Shown here: one piece after another, positions 1-9,055 of the stretch | Position numbering within the stretch: the stretch's first letter is position 1 | How the letters are laid out: each line of letters begins with the position of its first letter | NCBI RefSeq assembly: GCF_040869045.1 | Contig: NW_027136914.1 | Coordinates: forward strand, 558,001 to 622,000 | Direction of reading: 5' to 3' | DNA from: Eurosta solidaginis | Taxonomy: Eukaryota > Arthropoda > Insecta > Diptera > Tephritidae | Length of the DNA: 64,000 bases | The notes under the pieces: model-generated | Databases searched by the model: none | The model's input: only the letters and a program-made list of their open reading frames with translations | Told to the model about the DNA's origin: nothing | Program-made: the position numbers and the translations under genes

Positions 1-1570
1 CATTCTAGATTCACCCTTGGTCCACCTTTATGGCGATATCTCTAAAAGGCATCCACCTATAGAACTAAGCTCCACGCCCTCTTTAAATACTAATTAACAC
101 CTTTCATTTGATACCCATATTGTACAAACGCATTCTAGAGTTACCCCTGGTCCACCTTTATGGCGATATCTCGAAAAGGCATCTAGCTGTAGAACTAAGC
201 CCCACGCCCTTTTGAAATATTCATTAACACCTTTAGTTTGATACCCATATTGTATAAACGCATTCTAGAGTCACCCCTGGTCCACCTTTATGGCGATATC
301 GCGAAAAGGCGATCACCTATAGAACTAAGGTCCACTCCCTTTTAAAATGCTCATTAACCCCTTTAACTTGATACCCATATCGTACAAACAAATTCTAGAG
401 TCACCCCTGGTCCACCTTTATGCCGATATCATCGAAAAGGCAACCACCTATACAACTACCACCACTCCCTTTAAAATCCCTCATTAATACCTTTAATTTG
501 ATACCCATATGGTATAAACGCATTCTAGAGTCACCCCTGGTTCACCTTTATGGCGATATCTCGAAAAGGCGATCACCTATAGAACTAAGGTGCACTCCCT
601 TTTAAAATGCTCATTAACCCCTTTAACTTGATACCCATATCGTACAAACAAATTCTAGAGTCAGCCCTGGTCCACCTTTATGCCGATATCATCGAAAAGG
701 CAACCACCTATACAACTACCACCACTCCCTTTAAAATCCCTCATTAATACCTTTAATTTGATACCCATATCGTACAAACACATTCTAGAGTCACCCCTGG
801 TCCACCTTTTTGGCGATATCTCGAAAAGGCGTCCGCCTATAGAACTAAGGCCCACTCCCTTTCAAAATGTCCATTAACCCCTTTTAATTTGATACCCATA
901 TCATTCAAACAAATTCTAGGGTCACCCCTGGTCCACTTTTATGGCGATATCTCGAAACGGCGGCCACCTATGGAACTAAGGATCACTCCCTTCTTAAATA
1001 CTCATTAACACCTTTCATTTGAAACCCATACTGAACAAACGCATTCGAGAGTCACCCCTGGTCCACCTTTATGGCGATATCTCGAAAATGCATCCACCTG
1101 TAGAACTAAGCTCCACGCCCTCTTCAAATACTCAATAACACCTTTCGTTTGATACCCATATTGTATAAACGCATTCTAGAGTCACCCCTGGTCCACCTTT
1201 ATGGCGATATCTCGAAAAGGCGATCACCTATTGAACTAAGGTCCACTCCCTTTTAAAATGCTCAATAACCCCTTTAACTTGATACCCATATCGTACAAAC
1301 ACATTCTAGAGTCACCCCTGGTCCACCTTTATGGCGATATCTCGAAAAGGCGTCCACCTGTAGAACTAAGCCCCACGCCCTTTTGAAATACTCATTAACA
1401 CCTTTCATTTGATTCCCATATCGTACAAACAAATTCTAGAGTCCACCCTGATCCACATTTATGGCGATATCCCTAAATGGTGTCCACCTATAGAACTATG
1501 GCCCACTCCCTCTTAAAATACTCTTTAATACCTTTCATTTGATACACATGTCATACAAACACATTCCAGG
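1..1570 (+). repeat. 130-bp tandem repeat, about 12 monomers
   Basis: A motif close to CATTCTAGAGTCACCCCTGG recurs at 1, 131, 261, 391, 521, 651, 781 and then at about 130-bp spacing to about 1560. Each unit holds the conserved blocks TGGCGATATCTCGAAAAGGC, CTATAGAACTAAGG and TTGATACCCATATCGTACAA. Monomers differ by substitutions and 1-bp indels. The array runs off the left edge, so the true copy number is unknown. The same monomer sits inside other Element A copies at 3884-4290, 33890-34107 and 47153-47430, so this is probably the expanded internal array of one Element A copy. Short ORFs here are frames through the repeat, not genes. Confidence 0.93.
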
Positions 1571-1660
1571 GTTACCTCGATTCATTTTCCCTTATGTTTC
1601 CACCATAGCTCTCAACTGAGTATGTAATGTCCGGTTACACCCGAACTTAACCTTCCTTAC
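1571..1660 (+). mobile_element. Terminal segment of Element A (Helentron/DINE-1-like)
   Basis: After the last 130-bp monomer the sequence passes through GCTCTCAACTGAGTATG and a hairpin-capable block ending ACACCCGAACTTA, then CCTTACTTG. The same end occurs at 34140-34190 and 35283-35337, and in reverse complement at 3785-3845. It marks the hairpin-bearing end of the element. A T-rich spacer (1661-1717) separates it from the next copy. The Helentron-like label is inferred from architecture. Confidence 0.7.
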
Positions 1661-1717
1661 TTGTTTTATCTATTTTTCCTTTACTCATCTTTGCATTTAT
1701 TTATTTTCCATTCTTTT

Positions 1718-2735
1718 TATACTCAGCTTGCTTTGCACATAGAGTATATTAACTTTGATTGGATAACGGTTGCTTGTACAGTAGGGTGGGTCGATTTGTG
1801 GGGAGGCAAAAAATCGCCCATTGCTCGGTGAAAATCATATTCTAGGGATCAAAATAAAAAACTTTGCCGAAGAAAACATATCTCTAAAACGAATTCTGAT
1901 GTCGCACCCCCCCCCCCCCCCCTTTTTTTTTTTTGGGTCGAACTTTTGGGTAGGGGCAAATTTTGAAAAATCCCACTTTGAACCATTTAGAGTGCTCCAA
2001 TCGAGTCCAAAGGTATGACCCACCCCCACTAACTTTGGAGGCCCGAGCTACCGATTCCAGTGGCACACCCCCTGGAACCCCCCTGTGGGTTCACCATACA
2101 AACATTTATTTTGATCCCTGGAATACGATTTTCACAGAGCAATGAACGATTTTTAAATCGACCCGCCCTACCGTCCGTCCGTCCGACCATTAGCACGATA
2201 ACTTGAGTAAATATTCAGATATCTTCACCAAATTTGGTACACTAGCTTATTTGGACCCAGAAGATTGTTACTGAAAATGAGCGAAATCGAATGATAACCA
2301 CGCCCACTTTATATATATAAAATTTTGGAAAACACAAAAAACCTTATAATTAAGTAAATAATACACCTAGAATGTTGAAATTTGACGTGTGGACTGATAT
2401 TGAGACTCTTGTTTATATTTTGGAAAAATTCTTCAAAACGGGCGTGGCATCGCCCACTTATGGTAAAATAAATTTTACAAATATTATTAATCATAAATCA
2501 AAAATCGTTAAACCTATCGTAACAAAATTCCGCAGAGCGGTTGCCTTTACTATAAGTAATGATTTGAAGAAAATTTAACAAAATTGGTTAAGGATCACGC
2601 CCAATTTTATATAAGCGATTTTAAAAAGGTCGTGGACGAATAAAATAAGCTATATCTTTGCAAAAAATAGCTTTATATCAATGGTATTTCATTTCCCAAG
2701 TGGATTTATTACAGCAATAGTTCGCCCAGTGGTTG
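1718..2735 (+). mobile_element. Element A copy, interrupted by a MITE
   Basis: It begins TATACTCAGCTTGC and AGAGTATATTAACTTTGATT, the opposite end of Element A, and resumes after the MITE at the CCGTCCGTCCGTCC block. The rest matches 34440-35010, including the GGGCGTGGC...GCCCAC hairpin-like motif and CTATATCTTTGCAAAAAATAG. The expected stretch between TTGTACA and CCGTCCG, which carries the GTCTATATCTATCTCGATTC segment elsewhere, is missing. It has no coding capacity. Its hairpin end is replaced by GGAAA repeats. Confidence 0.7.
1781..2171. mobile_element. Roughly 390-bp MITE with terminal inverted repeats
   Basis: The ends are GTAGGGTGGGTCGATTT and its near-perfect complement AAATCGACCCGCCCTAC. 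The inverted match continues imperfectly inward (GCCCATTGCTC versus GAGCAATGAACG). If the TA inside GTAGGG/CCCTAC is the target duplication, the termini are GGGTGGGTCG and a TA-targeting (Tc1/mariner-like) mobiliser is possible, but this is ambiguous. A 16-C run followed by a 12-T run sits at 1907-1934. No transposase is encoded. Confidence 0.72.
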
Positions 2736-2748
2736 AAATTCAACCACA

Positions 2749-2818
2749 GGAAAGGAAAGGACAAGAATGGAAAGGAAAGGAAAGGAAAGGAAAGGAAAGG
2801 AGAGAAAAGGAAGGAAAA
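2749..2818 (+). repeat. (GGAAA)n microsatellite, short tract
   Basis: A run of AGGAA/GGAAA pentamers that starts where Element A sequence stops and decays into GGAAGGAAAATT. It is probably an outlier of the larger tract at 2985-3440. Confidence 0.9.
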
Positions 2819-2984
2819 TTAATGGAAGGGAAATGAAAATAAAAGAAATATTATTTGTCATTTTAATATAATAATAGGAACATAAGATGTGTAATATAAT
2901 GAATAAGTAATCTCAAAATAGGGAAATTTTATATTGCTCTGACAGGAAGGGTATGATTTAATCAATCTGCTTCTCGTAAACAAA

Positions 2985-3440
2985 AGGTAGGAAAAGGAAA
3001 CGTAGGGAAAGGAAATGAAGGGAAAGGAAAGGAAAGGAAAGGAAAGGAAAGGAAAGGAAAGGAAAGGAAAGGAAAGGAAAGGAAAGGAAGGAAAATCAAT
3101 GGAATGGAAATGAAAATAAAAGAAATGAAAGAAAAGAAAAGTAGAGGAATGGAAAGGAAAGGAATGGAAAGGAAAGGAAAGGAAAGGAAAAGAAAGGAAG
3201 GAAAGGAAAGGAAGAAATATGAATGGAAGAGAAATGAAAGTAAAAGAAAGGAAATAAAAAGAAAATTAAATGAAAGGAAAAGAAAGGAAAATAAAGAAAA
3301 TGTAAGGAAAGGAAAGGAAAGGAAAGGAAAGGAAAGGAAAGGAAAAGAAAGGAAAGCAAAGAAAATAAAACAAAGGAAAGGAAAATAAAAGAATAGAATG
3401 GAAAAGCAAGGAAAGCAAAGGAAAGAAAAAAATAGACTTG
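2985..3440 (+). repeat. (GGAAA)n purine microsatellite, about 450 bp
   Basis: The stretch is almost pure purine on the + strand, built from GGAAA with interruptions such as GGAAT, GAAAATAAAA and GGAAGG. Long open frames in both directions (Ser-Phe-Pro-Leu repeats on the minus strand, Lys-Glu-Arg repeats on the plus strand) follow directly from the pentamer and are not genes. Long homopurine mirror-like tracts can adopt triplex DNA; that is general knowledge and not shown here. Confidence 0.95.
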
Positions 3441-3784
3441 GTGCATGATCAGCTATGTATTTTTGTTTAATTTTTATTGTGTACAAAGCAAGTCCTCGGA
3501 TATGCTTACGATTCAGAATAGTACACAAAAAGAAAGTACACACACAGCGTGTCTAGAGTATGAATAAGTGCATATGTAGTGGTGTGACTTTTATGTTAAA
3601 TTTTATATATTAAAATGATTTTTCAATTTTTTTTTACTTATGAGTAACAGCGCAGCTCAAATTTTCCTATCAAAACATATATAATTTGTATACCTTAGAA
3701 TTATAGTTTAGCAGAAAACGGTGCCACATTTTTTCATCTTGTCTATTTATATATAAGATAAATAGGAAAAGGTTCAAATTGGTA
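3441..3784. other. AT-rich spacer with no recognisable feature
   Basis: An AT-rich stretch between the purine microsatellite and the next Element A copy. I see short T runs but no open frame, repeat or RNA gene. The short gap at 2819-2984 is similar. Confidence 0.6.
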
Positions 3785-5240
3785 CAAGTAAGTAAGGCTA
3801 AGTTCGGGTGTAACCGAACATTACATACTCAGTTGAGAGCTGTGGAGACAAATGGATGGTATTAAAGAGTATTTTAAGAGGGCCATAAAGGTGGACCAGG
3901 GCTGACTCTAGAATTTGTTTTTACGATATGGGCATCAAATGAAAGTTGTTAATGGGTATTTTAAAAGGGCGTGGACCTTAGTTCTATAAGTGGACGCCTT
4001 TTCGAGATATCGCCATAAAGGTGGACCAGGGGTGACTCTAAAATTTGTTTGTACGATATGGGTATCAAATGAAAGGTGTTAATGAGTATTTTAAAAGGGA
4101 GTGGGCCTTAGTTCTATAGGTGGACGCCTTTTCGAGATATTGCAATAAAGGTGGACCAGGGGTGACTCTAGAATTTGTTTGTACGATATCGGTATCAAAT
4201 TAAAGGTATTAGTGAGGGTTTTAAAAGGGAGTGGTAGTAGTTGTATATGTGAAGGCGTTTTCCAGATATTGACCAAAATGTGGAACAGGGTGACCCAGTA
4301 CATCATTTTTGAATACCGTTAATTTATTTATATATGTAATACCACGAACAGTATTCTTGCAAAGATTTCATGGGTTTTTTATTTCGCCCTGCAGAACTTT
4401 TTCATTTCATTCTACTTAATATGGTTGGTGTCACACCCATTTTACAAAGTTTTTTTCTAAAGTTATATTTTGCGTCAATAAACCTATCCAGTTACCATGT
4501 TTCATCCCTTTTTTCGTATTTGGTAAGAATTATGGCATTTGTTTTAATTTTTCGTAATATTCGATATCTAAAAAGTGTGAGGATTTCGGCCGTTTTTTAT
4601 ACCAATACAAAGTGAGTTCAGATAATTACGTGAAGTGAGTTTAGTAAAGATTTATCGATTTTTGCTCAAGTTATCGTGTTGGGGGCCGAGCGGAAGGACA
4701 GACGGTGGACTGTGTATAAAAACTGGGCTTGGCTTCAACCGATTTCGCCATTTTCACAGAAATAAGTTACCGTCCCAGAATCTAAGCCCCTACCAAAATT
4801 TCACAAGAATTGGTAAATTTTTTTTCGACTTATGGCATTAAAATATCCTAGACAAATTAAACGAAAAAGGGCGGAGCCACGCCCATTTTGAAAATTTCTT
4901 TTATTTTTATATTTTGTTGCACCATATCATTACTGGAGTTGAATGTTGACATAATTTACTCTTATATACTGTAAAGATATTGTTTGTAGTCCGATTTCGT
5001 TCATTTTAAATAGCGATCTGGGATGAGTGCTCAGGAATCTACATGCCAAATTTCATCAAGATAACTCAAAATTTACTCAAGTTATCGTGTTAACTGACGG
5101 ACGGACGGACGGAAGGACGGACATGGCACAAACAAATTTTTTTTCGATACTGATGATTTTGATTCCTTTATACCTGTACAACCAACCGTTATCCAATCAA
5201 AGTTAATATCCTCTGTGAGCTCTGCTCAACTGAGTATAAA
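3785..5240 (-). mobile_element. Element A copy, full-length, reverse orientation
   Basis: Read on the + strand it opens AAGTAAGGCTAAG, then a stem GTTCGG / CCGAAC around GTGTAA, then ATACTCAGTTGAG. It closes GAGCTCTGCTCAACTGAGTATA. The ACTCAGTTGAG...CTCAACTGAGT pair forms subterminal inverted repeats. In between are about three 130-bp monomers, a GGCGGAGCCACGCCC block and GACGGACGGACGGAAGGACG. The length is about 1.45 kb with no ORF. Hairpin plus subterminal inverted repeats plus internal tandem repeats match what is known of Helentron/DINE-1 elements. The family assignment is inference. Confidence 0.72.
3884..4290 (-). repeat. 130-bp tandem repeat, about 3 monomers, inverted
   Basis: GTGGACCAGG recurs at 3891, 4021 and 4151, with a diverged copy (GTGGAACAGG) near 4280, an exact 130-bp spacing. 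These are reverse complements of the monomers at 1-1570. Their position inside an otherwise complete Element A copy shows that the repeat belongs to the element. Confidence 0.92.
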
Positions 5241-5663
5241 AAAATCGTTTTAACCACCCCAGGCAGACATGAGTGAGATGAATCCTGACCAGCTAGTACG
5301 TTCAAAGGGTGAAGCTCCCAAGTGGACCATAACAACTAAATAATCAGGTTTTTTGTGTTTTCCAAAATGTTATATATATAAAAAGTGGTTATCATCCGAT
5401 GTCGCTCATTTTCAATACCAATCTATTCTGGGTCCAGATGAGCTCGTGTACCAAATTTGGTGAAGATATCTCAATATTTACTCTAGTTATTTTTTTAACG
5501 GGCAGACGGATGGACGGACATGGCTCAATAAAATTTGTTTTCGATAGTGATGATTTTGATATATGGAAGTCTATATCTATCTCGATTCCTTTAGAACTGT
5601 ACAACCAACCGTTATCCAATCAAAGTTATAATACCCTGTGTACAAGTACAGCTGGGTATAAAA
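5241..5663 (-). mobile_element. Element A fragment, reverse orientation
   Basis: From about 5340 this carries the distal half of Element A: a TATATATAAAAAGTGG block, a GGGTCCAGATGAGC block, the GGCAGACGGATGGACGGAC block and AACCAACCGTTATCC, ending GCTGGGTATAAAAAA. The hairpin end and 130-bp repeats are absent. The first 100 bp (5241-5340) matches nothing else I recognise in the window. A 104-codon open frame here crosses conserved repeat sequence and is not a gene. Confidence 0.68.
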
Positions 5664-5708
5664 AATATTACGTATACGCATCAGTACCCTATCTAATATC
5701 TAATCTAA
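5664..5708. repeat. TCTAA-rich leader abutting the first Helitron
   Basis: Several TCTAA/TCTAATA units precede the first Helitron tip. They resemble the 5' tip itself (TCTAATATAT), as if partial tips had been duplicated. A comparable extra TCTAATA lies between H2 and H3 at 12129-12135. Confidence 0.6.
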
Positions 5709-6508
5709 TCTAATATATATTATAAATGGGAAAGTTTGGATGTTAAGATGTTTGGATGTTTTGATGTTTGGATGTTTGTCCAGACGTTTGTCTTTGTGAC
5801 TCAATAACGTAAGAAAGGCTGGTCCGATTTGGTTGAAATTTTGCACACATATAGCAAATAGTCTAGAAGGATCTACTAGCTATATATTTTTCAAAAGGGA
5901 CGTGGTCCCCGCCCCCTAGGAACAGTTATAATTTAATTATTATATTTTTTCGTCTTTGCGACTGAATCACGCCAGAATGGCTACACGGATTTTGATGAAA
6001 TTTCGTACACAGACAGTAGTCTACTAGCGAAATTTTTTTCGAACATGGAAAGAGGGGTGGGGGTCCCACGACCCCTTCGAGAAATTATTTTTCATAATTT
6101 TTACACATTATAACTTTACGTATACTGGCCTTCACCAATATCACAGACTCAAGGGGTCAAATAAGTAGAGGGCTTACAAAGTAAGCAGTGACACCCTCCG
6201 CCCGCCCCCTTTATCCCCCTCTGGTGTAAAATCCATAAATTGTTATAAATCAATCTAAATTTTCTCCTAAATCAATAGTTTTTGGTATCTGGTACATGCA
6301 GAAAGAGATCTAGACAATTTTGGAGGAACGATCAGTGGTCCTCTCCTCTACTCCCGCCATCCGCCCTCCGTCAATTGTTTTTATTAGCACGCTTTTATTA
6401 GCTTTACCTGTATGTTTCTATCTAACTTTTTATTCGCTCCAATGCGCCTGCTGCCTTATTAACACGGTTTTATAATTAGCTTCACCTTACTTGTAATCCC
6501 GTAAGGGT
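5709..6508 (+). repeat. Helitron 5' domain with an internal partial duplication
   Basis: This region is conserved in all seven copies (truncated in H5). After the tip comes an 8-bp GTTTGGAT-type microsatellite of variable length. Then GTCTTTGTGACTCAATAACG (near 5789) recurs in diverged form as GTCTTTGCGACTGAATCACG (near 5952), each followed by a CGATTTGG/GGATTTTGATGAAATTT-like stretch. This looks like an old duplication of about 160 bp. GC-rich inverted motifs (GGGACGTGGTCCCCGCCCC and GGGGTGGGGGTCCC) follow each half. The domain ends in AT-rich sequence before the minisatellite begins. Confidence 0.75.
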
Positions 6509-8895
6509 CATATCGAGACCCTTCCGGGATCATTTCTGGATGGTTTTCGGGATCGGTCGGGGATTACGCCGGGGTAATTTCGGGACTTTTCGGGACTATT
6601 TCGGGATGATTTTGGGACCCTTCCGGGATCATTTCTGTATAGTTTACGGGATCCGTCCGGGACCCGTCGGGGTTATTTTGGAGCATTTTCGGGACTATTC
6701 CGGAATCATTTCGTGACTATTTCGCGATCATTTGGGGGCTCATCCGGCATCATTTCTGGATGGTTTTCGGGATCCGTCCGGGATCCCGTCGGGGTCATTT
6801 CGGGACTTTTTCGCGACTAATACGGGATCATTTGGGAATCCTTTCGGCATCATTTCTGGATGGTTTTCGGGATTCGTCCGGGATCCCGTCGGGGTCATTT
6901 CGGGACTATTAGGGGATCATTTGTGCGGACCTTTCCGGCATCATTTCTGGATAATTTTCGGTATCCGTCCGGGATGCCGACGAGGTCATTTCGGGATTAT
7001 TTCGGGATCATTTGGGATACCTACCGGCATCATTTCTGGATGGTTTTTGGGATTCGTCCGGGATCCCGTCGGGGTCATTTCGGGACTTTTTCTCGACTAA
7101 TACGGGATCATTTGCGGACCCTTTCGGCATAATTTCTGGATAGTTGTCGGGATACGTTCGGGATCCCGTCACTGTCATTTCGGAACTATTAGGGGATCAT
7201 TTGAGGACCTTTCCGGCATCATTTCTGGATAGTTTTTGGAATCCTTTCGGGATCCCGTCAGGGTCATTTCGGGGCTTTTTCGGGATCATTTAAGGATGGC
7301 TTTCAGGATTCGTCCGGGAACCCGTCAGGGTAATATCTGGACTTTTCCGAGACTATTTCGGGATCATTTTGGGACCTTCCCAAGATCATTTCTGGATGGA
7401 TTTCGGGATTTGTCCGGGATGCCCTCAGGGCCATTTTGGGACTATTTGGTGAGCATTTGAAGACCGTTCCGGCATCACTTCTGGATGGTTTTATGTATCC
7501 GTTCAGATTCCCGTCGGAATAATTGCGGGACTTTTTCGGTATCATTGGGGTCCCTTCCGACATCATTTCTGGATGGTTTTTGGGATTCGTCCGGCATCCC
7601 GTCGGGTTCATTTCGGGACTTTTTCTCGACTAATACGGGATCATTTGCGGGCCCTTTCGGCATCATTTCTAGATAGTTGTCGGGATCCGTTCGGGATCCC
7701 GTCAGGGTCTTTTCGGAACTATTAGGTGATCACTTGAGGACATTTCCGGCATCATTTCTGGATAGTTTTCGGGATCCGATCAGGATCCCCTCGGTATCAT
7801 TGCGGGACTTTTTAGGGATCATTTGGGGTCCCTCCCAAGATCATTTCTGGATGGATTTCGGGATTTGTCCGGGATCCCGTCAGGGTCATTTAGGGGTGCG
7901 TTCGAGATCCCGTCAGGGTCATTTCGGGACTTCTTCGGGATCATTTCTGGATGGTTTATGGGATCCGTCCATGACCCCTTAAGGGTCATTTCGGGACTAT
8001 TAGGTGATCATTTGAGGACCTTTCCGGCATCACATCTGGATGATTTCCGGTATCCGTTCGGGATCCCGTCGGAATCAATGCGGGACTTTTACGGAATCAT
8101 TTGGGATTCCTTCCGGCATCATTTCTGGATGGTTTTCGGGATTTGTCCGGGATCCCGTCGGGGTTATATCGGGACCTTTTCGGGGCTAATACGGGATCAT
8201 TTGGGGATCCTCTAGGGGTCGTTTCGTGACTTTTTCTGTATTATTTCGGGATCATTTTGGGACCCTTTCGGCATAATTTCTTGATGGTTTGCCGGATCCA
8301 TCAGGGTCATTTCGGGACCATTTTGGGATCATTTGGGGACCCTTCCGAGATCATTTCTGGATCCGTCCGGGATGCCGTAGGAGCCATTTCGGGATTTTTT
8401 GTTACTTTTCCGGGATAGTTTTTGCACCCTTCCGGAATCATTTCTGGATCTGTGCGGGATCCCATCTGGGTCAATTCCGGACTATTTCGGGATCATTTTG
8501 GAATCCTTCCGGAATCATTTCTGTATGGTTTTCGCGATCCATCGTGGATCCCCTCGGAGCCATTTCGGAACTTTTTCTGGAGTTAGTCGGGATAATTTAG
8601 GGACCCTTCCTGGATATTTTCTGGATGGTTTTTGAGATCCGCCCGGGAGCCCGTCAGGGTCATTTCGGAAACTTTTCGGGATCATTTTGGAACACCTTCA
8701 GGGTTCATTTCTGTGTGGTTCTCTGGATACGTCTAGAATCGTGTCGCTCTCATTTCGGGTTTTTTTGGGACTATTCGGGGAACTTTTGGAGACCCTTTCG
8801 GGGCATTTCTGGATGGTTTTCGGGATCCGTCCGCGATAGCGTTGGGGTCATTTCGTAGCTTTTTCTGAATAATTTCGGGATCATTTGGGATCCTA
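6495..8895 (+). repeat. Helitron minisatellite, H1 block
   Basis: A degenerate tandem array containing TTCTGGATGGTTTTCGGGAT, CCGTCCGGGATCCCGTCGGG, GTCATTTCGGGAC and CGGGATCATTT. Unit lengths are about 89 or 100 bp, the longer having an extra GACTAATAC or GACTATTTC block. All forward frames are nearly stop-free, so overlapping ORFs of 60-130 codons appear in every frame. None should be annotated as protein. The closing 600 bp is almost the same in H1, H2, H4 and H5. Confidence 0.93.
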
Positions 8896-9055
8896 TCAGA
8901 TTATCAGCTCATATAGTTCTTTTTTTTACTCAATTACAAAAATAAAATGCATTAGACAGAAAACAAAATTTTAAACAGATAATAAGCAGGCTAACGCGAA
9001 TAGCCCATATATTTAAAATTTTCCTTGCGGACGGAGCCGCGGGTAAAGGCTAGTA

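Larger units (their letters stand above)
5709..9053 (+). mobile_element. Non-autonomous Helitron H1
   Basis: The 5' end is TCTAATATATATTATAAA, preceded by A (5708). The 3' end is the hairpin-capable GCGGACGGAGCCGC, then GGGTAAAGG and CTAG (9050-9053), followed by T. This is the canonical Helitron signature: 5' TC, 3' hairpin a few bases before CTRR, insertion between A and T. The 5' domain (5709-6508) has the GACCGATTTGGATGAAATTT-type motif seen in many insect Helitrons, here GTCCGATTTGGTTG. The interior is a minisatellite. No Rep/helicase is encoded, so it must have moved in trans. Confidence 0.88.

Noticed and set aside
2962..3543. 193-codon minus-strand ORF rich in Ser, Phe, Pro and Leu
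   Set aside because: It is the translation of the GGAAA microsatellite; pentamer repeats stay open by composition and there is no domain.
7303..7611. Family of roughly 102-codon minus-strand ORFs recurring in several Helitrons (also near 10101, 14766 and 19545)
   Set aside because: They recur because the same minisatellite block is duplicated. They overlap plus-strand repeat ORFs and show no recognisable fold or motif.
6495..8895. CRISPR-like appearance of short repeats at regular spacing
   Set aside because: Repeats are directly adjacent, degenerate and have no unique spacers. The context is eukaryotic Helitrons.
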